Below, in pieces: positions 1 to 6,858 of a stretch of 6,858 bases of DNA (its first letter is position 1; every line of letters begins with the position of its first letter). A program made the translations under genes and the position numbers. This stretch comes from Solirubrobacterales bacterium (GTDB lineage Bacteria > Actinomycetota > Thermoleophilia > Solirubrobacterales > Solirubrobacteraceae). The notes under the pieces were generated by a model. That model ran no database searches. It saw nothing but the letters and a program-made list of their open reading frames with translations, and was not told the DNA's origin. The DNA is taken from contig JACRMD010000152.1 of NCBI GenBank assembly GCA_016215085.1, forward strand, positions 1 to 6,858. The letters run 5' to 3'.

Positions 1-1253
1 GGCCCGGCCGCGACGGCGCCGCCGCCCGTCACGGGCGCGGTCGTCCCGGTGCCGCCGGGCGCCGGGGTCGTGCCGGTCCCGCTCCCGCTCCCGCCGCAGC
101 CCGGCGCCGCCGCGCCGCCGGAGCCGTAGGCGATCAGCGTGTCCTCGGCGGGCACCAGCAGCAGGCCGCCGCCACCGCCGAGCGCCGACGGCGGCGCGAA
201 CGACGCGTTGTTGCCGCCCACGACCCCGTGGCCGGTCGCGGTGCACCACGTCGTCCGCCCGCTCGCGCGGTCCAGCGCGACCAGCGCCCCGCCCGCGCTG
301 CCGAAGTACAGCGTGCCGCCGGCCACCAGGGGCTGGGTCGAGACCTCGTAGGTGAAGGGCGCCGTCCAGCGCTCGACGCCGCTCGTCGCGTCCTCGGCCC
401 GCAGCCGCTGGCCCTGCGTGAGGTAGACGGTGCCGTCGGCGGCCGCGGGCGGCTGCGTGGACTGGATCGTGCCGACGGTGCCGCCGCTCGCCGCGTCGAA
501 GACCAGCCCGTCGGACTCCACCGTGAACAGCCGCCGGGCGTGCAGCAGCGACGGCGCCCCGCCGCCGCCCGAGCACGGACCGGCGTGCGACCACGCCGGC
601 GTGCCGGTCGTCCGGTCGAAGGCCGACGTGTGGTCGCAGGCGTAGGTCGTGTAGACGCGGGCGTCGTCGACCGCCGGCGAGCTGTCGTCGCCGTTGGTCA
701 CCGGCTGCGTCCACGCCAGCGAGCCGTCGCCCTCGCGCATGGCGTACAGCGTGCCGCCGCTGCCGGCCACCGAGAGGTGGACGAGCCCGTCGCGGGCCAC
801 CGGCGCCGAGCTCGCGGCGTACTGGCCGGGCAGCTGCCTGGCCCAGGCGGTGGACCCGTCGGCGGCGCGCAGCGCGGTCAGCACCCCGTCGAAGTTGATG
901 GCGAACAGCCGCCCCGCGTCGTAGGCCAGCGCGCTCCAGTAGTAGGTCCCCGACAGCGTCCGCGTCCAGCGCTCGGCACCGGTCTGGAGGTCCAGCGCGT
1001 GGACGACGGTCCCGTAGGGCCCGTCGGACGGGTTGCGGACGGTGACGAAGGCCATCCCCTCGGCGACGACCGGGAACGACACCCGCGCGTCGAAGTCGCG
1101 CGCCCAGCGGATCCCCAGCGGCGGCTCGGGGACGCCGCCGGCCACGCCGTCGTGGCGCGGGTTGGAGAGGTAGCTCACCGAGTCGGCGTGCGCGGACGGC
1201 GCCGCGAGCCCCAGCGCGGCGAGCACCACGGCGACCCATCCCCGGCGACGCAC
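1..1253 (-). CDS. Secreted PQQ-like (BamB/quinoprotein-type) beta-propeller protein, 3' end outside the window
   Basis: The reading frame is open for 417 codons from GTG at 1253 to the window edge. The frame has a stop at 1275-1277 and GTG 1253 is the first start after it, so the start is well bounded; no strong Shine-Dalgarno precedes it. Residues 1-23 form a Sec signal peptide (VRRRGW, hydrophobic core, AHA before Asp24). Six blade motifs of the pattern A-x-D-x3-G-x3-W are visible near residues 86-98, 127-140, 171-183, 211-224, 285-299 and 326-339, plus a degenerate one lacking Trp near 251-264. This suits a seven- or eight-bladed propeller. Cys206/Cys227 and Cys337/Cys386 could form disulfides. 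From about 379 the chain becomes a Gly/Ser/Thr/Pro-rich linker leading to an unseen C-terminal part. Such propellers bind proteins, glycans or cofactors; no quinoprotein dehydrogenase active site is evident, so an enzyme role is unsupported. It is the last visible gene of the sugar importer operon. Confidence 0.85.
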   Translation of the reverse strand, partial: MRRRGWVAVVLAALGLAAPSAHADSVSYLSNPRHDGVAGGVPEPPLGIRWARDFDARVSFPVVAEGMAFVTVRNPSDGPYGTVVHALDLQTGAERWTRTLSGTYYWSALAYDAGRLFAINFDGVLTALRAADGSTAWARQLPGQYAASSAPVARDGLVHLSVAGSGGTLYAMREGDGSLAWTQPVTNGDDSSPAVDDARVYTTYACDHTSAFDRTTGTPAWSHAGPCSGGGGAPSLLHARRLFTVESDGLVFDAASGGTVGTIQSTQPPAAADGTVYLTQGQRLRAEDATSGVERWTAPFTYEVSTQPLVAGGTLYFGSAGGALVALDRASGRTTWCTATGHGVVGGNNASFAPPSALGGGGGLLLVPAEDTLIAYGSGGAAAPGCGGSGSGTGTTPAPGGTGTTAPVTGGGAVAAG

Positions 1254-1275
1254 GCCGCGGGCGTACCCGTGCGGC
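1254..1275 (-). other. Hairpin filling the permease B / propeller gene junction
   Basis: In the transcript, arms GCCGC and GCGGC enclose GGG and CCC with a UACG tetraloop, giving an 8-bp stem with a two-base bulge. It occupies almost exactly the gap between the permease B stop (TAG, 1277-1275) and the propeller GTG start (1253). No U-tract follows, so it is not a standard intrinsic terminator. It might restrain initiation on the last gene or protect the upstream mRNA. Short GC-rich stems arise often by chance at this composition. Confidence 0.35.
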
Positions 1276-2189
1276 TACTTCACCGAACCGGCGAGCAGCC
1301 CCTGGACGAAGTAGCGCTGGAAGGCCAGGAAGACCAGCAGCGGGATGGCCAGCGACACGAACGACGCCGGCGCGATCAGCTCGATGTTCGAGCCGAACTG
1401 CCGCAGCTGGGAGAAGATGGCCACGGTGATCGGCTGCACGTCGCGGCCGAAGGTCAGCGCGACGATGAGGTCGTTCCAGGTCCACAGGAACTGGAAGATG
1501 GCCAGCGAGGCGATCGCCGGAAGGCCGAGCGGCAGGATGAGCCGGAAGAAGATCCGCAGCTCCGACGCGCCGTCGATGCGGGCCGACTCGAGGATGTCGC
1601 GGGGGATGCCCGCGAAGAAGTTGCGCAGCAGGAAGATCGCGAACGGCAGCCCGAAGGCGACGTGGAACAGGATCAGGCTGATCGTGGTGTCGAAGATGCC
1701 CGCGTCGTTGTAGAGCGAGAAGATCGGGATCAGCGCCACCTGGATCGGGACGACGAGCAGCCCGATGACCACGATGAACAGCGCGTCGCGCCCGGGGAAC
1801 TCCAGCCACGCGAACGCGTAGCCGGCCAGCGCGGCGACGATCACGAGGATCACCGTGTTGCCGACCGCGATGACCGCGGTGGTCACCAGGGCGTCGGTGA
1901 GCGCGTTGTCGTCGAAGAGGTTGCGGTAGTTCTCGAGCGTCGCCATGCTCGGCTCCTGGACGAGCTTCCACCAGCCGAGGTCGGCGATGACGTCGGCCGG
2001 CATCAGCGACGTCAGGAACAGGCCGAACGTCGGCACGAGCCACAGCAGCGCGATGACCGCGAGCAGCAGCTGGAGCGGCACCTTCGCGGCCCCGCGGACG
2101 ATGCGGGCGGCGCGCGACTCCTCCGGCCTGGGGGCGACGGGCGGCGCCGCGCCGGCGGGCGCGGGCGGCGGTGCGGTGGCGGCCTCCAT
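1275..2189 (-). CDS. Carbohydrate ABC transporter permease B (MalG/UgpE-type, binding-protein-dependent)
   Basis: This 304-residue inner-membrane subunit would pair with permease A to form the sugar channel. A Pro/Ala-rich cytoplasmic N-terminus (about 1-35) is followed by six likely membrane segments near 37-61, 101-128, 136-158, 167-189, 223-241 and 276-296. The coupling loop that contacts the ATPase is the EAA motif at 201-225 (ESARIDGASEL, then LILPLGLPA); the family's second Ala is Ser here. The C-terminus (QRYFVQGLLAGSVK) is the classic end of this subfamily. Its length matches the usual 270-310 residues. The start is ATG 2189, which overlaps the permease A stop as TGATG and has AGGAGG 4 nt upstream. 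A longer open frame reaching 2474 is a chance extension through the permease A gene. The substrate cannot be read from the sequence. Confidence 0.93.
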   Translation of the reverse strand: MEAATAPPPAPAGAAPPVAPRPEESRAARIVRGAAKVPLQLLLAVIALLWLVPTFGLFLTSLMPADVIADLGWWKLVQEPSMATLENYRNLFDDNALTDALVTTAVIAVGNTVILVIVAALAGYAFAWLEFPGRDALFIVVIGLLVVPIQVALIPIFSLYNDAGIFDTTISLILFHVAFGLPFAIFLLRNFFAGIPRDILESARIDGASELRIFFRLILPLGLPAIASLAIFQFLWTWNDLIVALTFGRDVQPITVAIFSQLRQFGSNIELIAPASFVSLAIPLLVFLAFQRYFVQGLLAGSVK

Positions 2190-3541
2190 CAGGCCTCCTC
2201 CCTCTTGAAGCGGCGGACGTTGAGCGCGAGCGCGGGGATCACGAGGACGAACAGGAACACGGCGATGGCCGAGCCGAGGCCGAAGTCGTTGACGCCGCCG
2301 AACGACGTGCGCCACATCGCCAGCGCGATGACGTTGGCGTCGTCCTGCGAGGAGCCCGGCGCGACCGAGAGCACGATGTCGAACACCTTCAGGACGTTGA
2401 TGAGCATGGTCACGAAGACCACCGAGAGGACGGGCGCGAGTATCGGCACCGTCACGCGCCGGAAGACCTGCCACTCGGTCGCGCCGTCGGTCCGCGCCGC
2501 CTCGAGCACCTCACGCGAGATCGCCGACAGCCCGGCGGCGATGACGACCATCGCGAAGCCCGCCCAGACCCAGATGTAGGCGATCATCACCGACGGCGTG
2601 ATGAGCTTGGGGCCGAGCCAGTCGGCCCCGCCGTAGGGCTCGGAGAACGTCTCCTTGCCGATCGCCGCGCGGTACTCGCCATCGCCGACGTCGCCGAACG
2701 TGAAGCTCCCGTCCGCCCCGGACTTCGTCGACTTGACGGTGTCACCCGAGGCGTCGCGAAGCTGGACCGTGACGCCCTCCAGGCCCTGCTCGCCGGGCTC
2801 GACCACGCCGGGCTTGCCCCCTCCGGGCTTGAAGTCGCGCCACACGGTCCCGGTGATCTCGCCGGAGCCGGGCGACGGGGTCGCCGCCTGCTCGGCGCCG
2901 GCGGGGACGGCGCTCGGGGGGATGGCCGTGAGCCCGAGGAGCGCCGAGCTCCCCGCCCGCAGCGGCGTCTGCAGCACGAACCCACGGGCCGGGGTGCCCT
3001 GGAGCTGCTGCGGCTGCGAGGGCTGGGCCCGCTCGAGCACGCCGTCGCCGACGAACGCGCTGCGCACCGCCTTGAGGCTCGCGTTCACGGCCCCGTGGTC
3101 GGGGTCCTTGACGAGCATGATGTGCCAGATCACGCCCGCGGCGAAGAGCGAGATCGCCATGGGCATGACCACCGCGATCTTGAACGCGACCGACCACCGC
3201 ACGCGCTCGGTCAGCACCGCGAAGATGAGGCCGATCGCGCTCACGAGCGCCGGGACGACCGCGAGCCAGATGGCGTTGTTCTTGATCGCCGTCACCAGCG
3301 TGTCGCTGGTGAAGAGCGTCTGGTAGTTGTCGAACCAGACGAACTTCTCGCCGGACCGGTCATAGAAGCTGCGGACGATCGTGCGGATCGTCGGGTAGAC
3401 GATCCAGACGGCGAGGAAGAAGACCGCGGGCCCCAGGAAGGCCGCGGTGACGGCGCGCCGGCGCCAGCGCCCGGGGTCGACGTCCCCGGGGGCCGCGGGG
3501 CCCCCGGGGACAGCGGGAGGCTGGACGCTGACGTCGGCCAT
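2189..3541 (-). CDS. Carbohydrate ABC transporter permease A (MalF/UgpA-type) with an inserted SdrD-B/Cna-B-like extracytoplasmic domain
   Basis: The protein has 450 residues, where UgpA-type permeases usually have about 290-330. Likely membrane segments are 30-52, 86-112, 117-143, 316-341, 371-395 and 423-443. The EAA coupling loop is at 347-370 (EAARTDGATEWQVF, then VTVPILAP) and should dock on the ATPase. The core is normal up to GAVNASL (150-156), which in relatives leads within a few residues to a Trp-containing segment and the fourth membrane helix. Here about 145 residues (161-305) intervene: a Gln/Pro-rich linker and a beta-rich domain with ITGTVWRDF and DGSFTFGDVGDGEY. By topology this loop is extracytoplasmic and could contact the binding protein or the cell wall. 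The start ATG 3541 lies 3 nt after the binding-protein stop and has only a weak Shine-Dalgarno, so translational coupling is likely. The frame is intact, so the insertion is not a frameshift artefact. Confidence 0.93.
   Translation of the reverse strand: MADVSVQPPAVPGGPAAPGDVDPGRWRRRAVTAAFLGPAVFFLAVWIVYPTIRTIVRSFYDRSGEKFVWFDNYQTLFTSDTLVTAIKNNAIWLAVVPALVSAIGLIFAVLTERVRWSVAFKIAVVMPMAISLFAAGVIWHIMLVKDPDHGAVNASLKAVRSAFVGDGVLERAQPSQPQQLQGTPARGFVLQTPLRAGSSALLGLTAIPPSAVPAGAEQAATPSPGSGEITGTVWRDFKPGGGKPGVVEPGEQGLEGVTVQLRDASGDTVKSTKSGADGSFTFGDVGDGEYRAAIGKETFSEPYGGADWLGPKLITPSVMIAYIWVWAGFAMVVIAAGLSAISREVLEAARTDGATEWQVFRRVTVPILAPVLSVVFVTMLINVLKVFDIVLSVAPGSSQDDANVIALAMWRTSFGGVNDFGLGSAIAVFLFVLVIPALALNVRRFKREEA
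2194..2199 (-). promoter_or_regulatory. Shine-Dalgarno AGGAGG for permease B
   Basis: A perfect AGGAGG lies 4 nt before ATG 2189, embedded in the last codons (Glu-Glu-Ala) of permease A. It fixes the permease B start and allows re-initiation by ribosomes finishing permease A. Confidence 0.75.
2627..3061 (-). other. Inserted extracytoplasmic module of permease A (linker plus SdrD-B-like Ig domain)
   Basis: Residues 161-228 are a low-complexity Pro/Gln/Ala/Ser-rich stretch (for example QPSQPQQLQ) with one short hydrophobic patch near 188-207. Residues 229-296 (2654-2857) match the SdrD-B/Cna-B style: G-x-VW-x-D, then PGEQGLEGVTVQLRD, then a Thr-Lys-Ser turn, DGSFTFGDV and GEYRAAI. These domains are about 70-residue Ig-like beta sandwiches, best known from cell-surface proteins of Gram-positive bacteria. 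The family call is from motif recognition, not a profile search. Confidence 0.75.
3482..3511 (-). repeat. Perfect 13-bp inverted repeat (GC hairpin) at the 5' end of the permease A gene
   Basis: The arms at 3482-3494 and 3499-3511 are exact reverse complements (GTCCCCGGGGGCC on the left) with a 4-nt loop. Twelve of 13 pairs are G-C. It lies 30-59 nt inside permease A, encoding the flexible VPGGPAAPGD segment, and begins about 34 nt after the binding-protein stop codon. No U-tract follows, so a stability or attenuation element is likelier than a terminator. Confidence 0.7.
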
Positions 3542-3700
3542 GGCCTACTGCTTCTTGAACGCCTTCGCGGCCGAGGACTCGAGCTTGCTCGCCGTGCCGT
3601 CGACGTCGGCGGGCTTCTCGAGGAAGTCCTGCAGGATCTTCCACTCGCCCTGGCCCGCCGTGCCGCCGAAGGCCGCCGGCGCCAGGTCGCTCATGTCGAA

Positions 3701-3702
3701 CG
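3701..3702 (-). other. Frame change in the binding-protein gene (3n+1 bases missing)
   Basis: Upstream codons end in GAG ATC ACC and downstream codons resume in another frame with TTC GAC ATG. Only two bases (CG) lie between them. Restoring the frame needs one added base, or 3n+1. From memory, relatives have roughly a dozen residues between the YPDEIT-like and FDMSDL-like motifs, which are almost adjacent here. A deletion of about 40 bp is therefore plausible. Confidence 0.8.
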
Positions 3703-3981
3703 GGTGATCTCGTCCGGGTAGGCGTCCTCCGGGACGTTCTTGTTCGGCGACGAGAAGCCGCCGCGCTGGACCCAGATCTTCGCCGCCTCCGGGCCGGCCA
3801 GGTACTTGACCAGCTCGCGGCCCGCCGGCGTGTCCTTGAACATCACCAGCGAGTCGCCGCCGCCGACGACCGCGTTGGCCGCGTCGCCGATCGCCGGGAA
3901 CGGGAAGACGTCGTAGCCCTCCTTGGCCTTCAGCTTGGTCTTGGACGCGACGACGCCGGGGACGAAGTCGCCCTCGATGAC

Positions 3982-3984
3982 CTA
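3982..3984 (-). other. In-frame TAG stop in the binding-protein gene
   Basis: The codon reads TAG between GCG and GTC, with clear family-like protein on both sides in the same frame (TDNPKAA before, VIEGDFVPG after). A single change to TAC would give Tyr and restore the frame. Confidence 0.85.
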
Positions 3985-4844
3985 CGCCGCCTTCGGGTTG
4001 TCGGTGAACACGTTGGAGACCGACGTCGGGAAGTCGGTCTGCAGCGCGCCGTCGGTGCCGCCGGCGATGTTGCCCTTGTCCTTGAAGATCTCGGCCGTGG
4101 ACGTCAGCGCCTCCTTGACCGACGGGTCGGTCCACTTGATCTCGTGCTTGGAGAGCTGGTCGTACTTGTCCGGGCCGGCCTGGCGCAGGTAGATGTTCTC
4201 GAACAGGTCGGTGAGGGTCCAGCCGTCGCCGCCGCCGATCGAGTAGGCGGGGACGCCCGACGCCTTCAGCGTGGAGGCGTTCTTGAGGAACGCGTCCCAG
4301 TCCTGCGGCGGCTGCACGCCGGCGTTCTCGAAGGCCGACACGTTGAACCACACGGTGGACTTGTTGGCGCCCTTGAAGACGAAGCTGTAGAGCTTGCCGT
4401 CGATCGTCCCGAGCTTGATGAAGTCGGCGGGGTAGTTGGACTCCACGTCGGACTTCGCGAAGTCCAGGGGCTTGAGCGCGCCCTTGCCCTGGAACTCCTG
4501 GATGACGCCGGGCTGCGCCACGGTGGCGAGGTCGGGCGGGTTGCCGCCCTCGACCGCGGTGCCGAGCACCGTCGGCACGTTGTCGCCGGCGGGGTTGTAC
4601 TTGACCGTCACCTTCGGGAACTTCTTGGTGAACCCGTCGAGGACGGCCTGGAAGGACTTCTGCTCGTCGCCGGTCCAGACGCCGACGATGGAGAGGCTGC
4701 CGGAGACGTTGGCCTGCGTCGACTCCTTGGTCGTCGAGGACGCCGAGCCCCCGCCGCCGCTGTCGTCGTCGTCGCCGCACCCGGCGACCGCCAGCGCCGC
4801 CGTCCCCAGCAGCGCGAGCGCGTAGTGGTGGAACCGATGGGACT

Positions 4845-6059
<1,215 letters not shown>

Positions 6060-6063
6060 TGCG

Positions 6064-6071
6064 CTCCTCCT
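6064..6071 (-). promoter_or_regulatory. Shine-Dalgarno AGGAGGAG for the ATPase gene
   Basis: AGGAGGAG ends 4 nt before GTG 6059. It is the strongest ribosome site at the head of the operon and fixes the ATPase start. An imperfect inverted repeat (CGTCT/AGACG around a 4-nt centre, 6072-6085) lies immediately upstream; its meaning is unclear. Confidence 0.75.
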
Positions 6072-6103
6072 CGTCTCTTAAGACGCCGGGGCGGGGCCGA
6101 TTG

Positions 6104-6117
6104 ACGACGCGCGTCGT
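6104..6117. promoter_or_regulatory. Perfect 14-bp palindrome in the divergent intergenic region, candidate operator
   Basis: ACGACGCGCGTCGT is its own reverse complement, with a central CG step as in LacI-family sugar operators. It lies 45 bp upstream of the ATPase start and 22 bp upstream of the sigma start, in the only intergenic space of the operon, so it could control either gene. It is made largely of CG-rich steps common in this genome, and no regulator gene is in view. Confidence 0.4.
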
Positions 6118-6126
6118 GTCAGCGGC

Positions 6127-6132
6127 GATACT
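6127..6132 (+). promoter_or_regulatory. Possible -10 element for the sigma gene
   Basis: GATACT matches the TAnnnT pattern at its A2 and T6 positions and lies 6 nt before ATG 6139. Transcription would then begin at or next to the start codon. A TTGACG sequence at 6101-6106 resembles a -35 box, but its 20-bp spacing is too long for a standard promoter. This is a weak call. Confidence 0.3.
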
Positions 6133-6138
6133 GCGCCG

Positions 6139-6858
6139 ATGGGCGTCCGAGGGTCACGGGCGGACGAGGGTGCGGGGGCGGCGCAGCGGCGCTTCGTCAA
6201 ACGCGCGCCGGCCGACGTCTGGACGGGTGGAAGGCCGCGCGGGTCCGGCGACGACGAGCTCGTCGAGGACGCGCGCGGCGGCGACCGGGAGGCCTTCGCC
6301 CTGCTCTACCAGCGGCACAAGCACGAGGTCTGGCAGCTCGCGTGGTTCACGCTGCGCGACCACCACGAGGCCGAGGACGCCGTGCAGGAGACGTTCCTCA
6401 AGGCGCACCGCGCGCTGCACCAGCACCGGCCCGGCACCTCGCTGCGCGCGTGGCTGCTGGCCATCTGCCGCAACGGGTGCCGCGACCGCCTGCGCGCGCG
6501 GGGACGGCGGCCGGTCGTGCCGCTCGACGACGCGGTGGTCGCCGCGCCGCCGGGCGCCGAGTCCGCCGTGGCGTTCCGCGCCGCGCTCGACGCGCTCCCC
6601 GTCGAGGAGCGCGAGGCGTTCCTGCTCGTCGACGTCCTCGGCTGCTCGAGCGACGAGGCCGCGAACGTGCTCGGGCTGCGCGCGGCCTCCACGCTGCGCT
6701 CGCGCCTGTCGCGCGCGCGGCGCGCGCTGGCGCCGGCGCTCGACCCGGGCGACGGGGCGCCCGCCGGCACGGGCGCGCCGCAGGTCTGGGGCCTGCTTCA
6801 CGGGCGGGGGCAGAGCGCGCTGGTCGTGGCGTTCGCCGGCGATGTGCCGGGCGGCGAC
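6139..6858 (+). CDS. ECF-type RNA polymerase sigma-70 family factor with C-terminal extension, 3' end outside the window
   Basis: The frame is open for 240 codons to the window edge. ATG 6139 is the only plausible start that keeps region 2 whole; no Shine-Dalgarno precedes it. Residues 1-36 are a basic, probably disordered leader. Region 2 (about 45-112) has EAFALLYQRHKHEVWQLAW, then EAEDAVQETFLKAHRAL, which binds core polymerase and the -10 element, then RAWLLAICRN. A short linker leads to region 4 (about 145-197) with ALDALPVEEREAFLLVD, a helix-turn-helix DEAANVLGL and RSRLSRARRAL. The turn (GLRAASTLRSRL) seems one residue longer than the usual GVPxGTVKSRL form. After about 200 come a Pro/Gly/Ala linker and an unassigned segment VWGLLHGRGQSALVVAFAGD. 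It is divergent from the importer operon; no anti-sigma gene is visible. Its regulon is unknown. Confidence 0.9.
   Translation, partial: MGVRGSRADEGAGAAQRRFVKRAPADVWTGGRPRGSGDDELVEDARGGDREAFALLYQRHKHEVWQLAWFTLRDHHEAEDAVQETFLKAHRALHQHRPGTSLRAWLLAICRNGCRDRLRARGRRPVVPLDDAVVAAPPGAESAVAFRAALDALPVEEREAFLLVDVLGCSSDEAANVLGLRAASTLRSRLSRARRALAPALDPGDGAPAGTGAPQVWGLLHGRGQSALVVAFAGDVPGGD

Noticed and set aside
1..120. Short tandem GC repeats as a possible repeat array or mobile-element end
   Set aside because: They are in-frame codons for a Gly/Ser/Thr/Pro linker of the propeller protein, without a regular unit.
2190..2474. Upstream extension of permease B to a start at 2474
   Set aside because: It would overlap nearly 300 bases of permease A. 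The ATG at 2189 has AGGAGG and the TGATG overlap.
228..2579. 783-codon plus-strand open frame across the propeller and both permease genes
   Set aside because: It is Arg/Asp/Gly/Val-rich with no family features and lies antisense to well-supported genes. Long antisense frames are expected at this GC content.
2627..3061. Permease A insertion as a fused separate gene or assembly chimera
   Set aside because: The frame is continuous, composition matches the flanks, and the insertion falls neatly in a predicted outside loop with the membrane core intact on both sides.
3482..3511. Rho-independent terminator ending the transcript after the binding-protein gene
   Set aside because: The stem is strong, but no U-tract follows on either strand and it lies inside the coding sequence of the next gene.
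2171..3721. 516-codon plus-strand open frame opposite permease A
   Set aside because: It is an antisense shadow with a highly charged, repetitive composition; the minus strand encodes a clear permease.
6154..6801. 215-codon minus-strand open frame opposite the sigma gene
   Set aside because: It is Arg/Ala-rich antisense with no recognisable motif, while the plus strand encodes sigma regions 2 and 4.

Overview
The window comes from a very GC-rich genome (nearly every third codon position is G or C). It carries a lipoprotein-type sugar ABC importer and an ECF-type sigma factor. Base composition, lipoprotein export of the binding protein and protein style fit a high-GC actinobacterium-like lineage; Solirubrobacterales/Thermoleophilia is my best guess from recall and is not proven by the sequence.

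Layout. Positions 1-6059 hold one tightly packed minus-strand operon, read from right to left. Its order is a MalK/UgpC-type ATPase (6059-4845), a lipoprotein sugar-binding protein (4848-3545), permease A (3541-2189), permease B (2189-1275) and a secreted PQQ-like beta-propeller protein (1253 to beyond position 1). The junctions are a GTGA overlap, a 3-nt gap, a TGATG overlap and a 21-nt gap, so translational coupling is likely throughout. A 79-bp divergent intergenic region (6060-6138) holds a strong Shine-Dalgarno for the ATPase, a perfect 14-bp palindrome and a possible -10 element. To its right a plus-strand sigma-70 family (ECF-like) gene starts at 6139 and runs off the window.

How the parts work together. 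The binding protein would capture a sugar or oligosaccharide outside the membrane and deliver it to the permease A/B heterodimer, which the ATPase dimer powers. The substrate cannot be read from the sequence; the binding protein reminds me of the UgpB/AglE group. The propeller protein is exported and probably acts at or outside the cell surface, perhaps as a binding or scaffold protein.

Most notable points. (1) Permease A has about 145 extra residues in the extracytoplasmic loop between its third and fourth membrane segments, including an SdrD-B/Cna-B-like Ig-type domain. The idea resembles the MalF P2 domain but the loop is apparently a different one. (2) The binding-protein gene is broken as written, by an in-frame TAG and, further on, a frame change with probable loss of sequence, although all its neighbours are intact. 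(3) A 13-bp-arm GC hairpin lies just inside the permease A gene, right after the binding-protein stop, where it could set the ratio of binding protein to permease. (4) The sigma gene may be leaderless and carries an unexplained C-terminal extension.

No tRNA, rRNA, CRISPR array, transposase or insertion sequence was seen.
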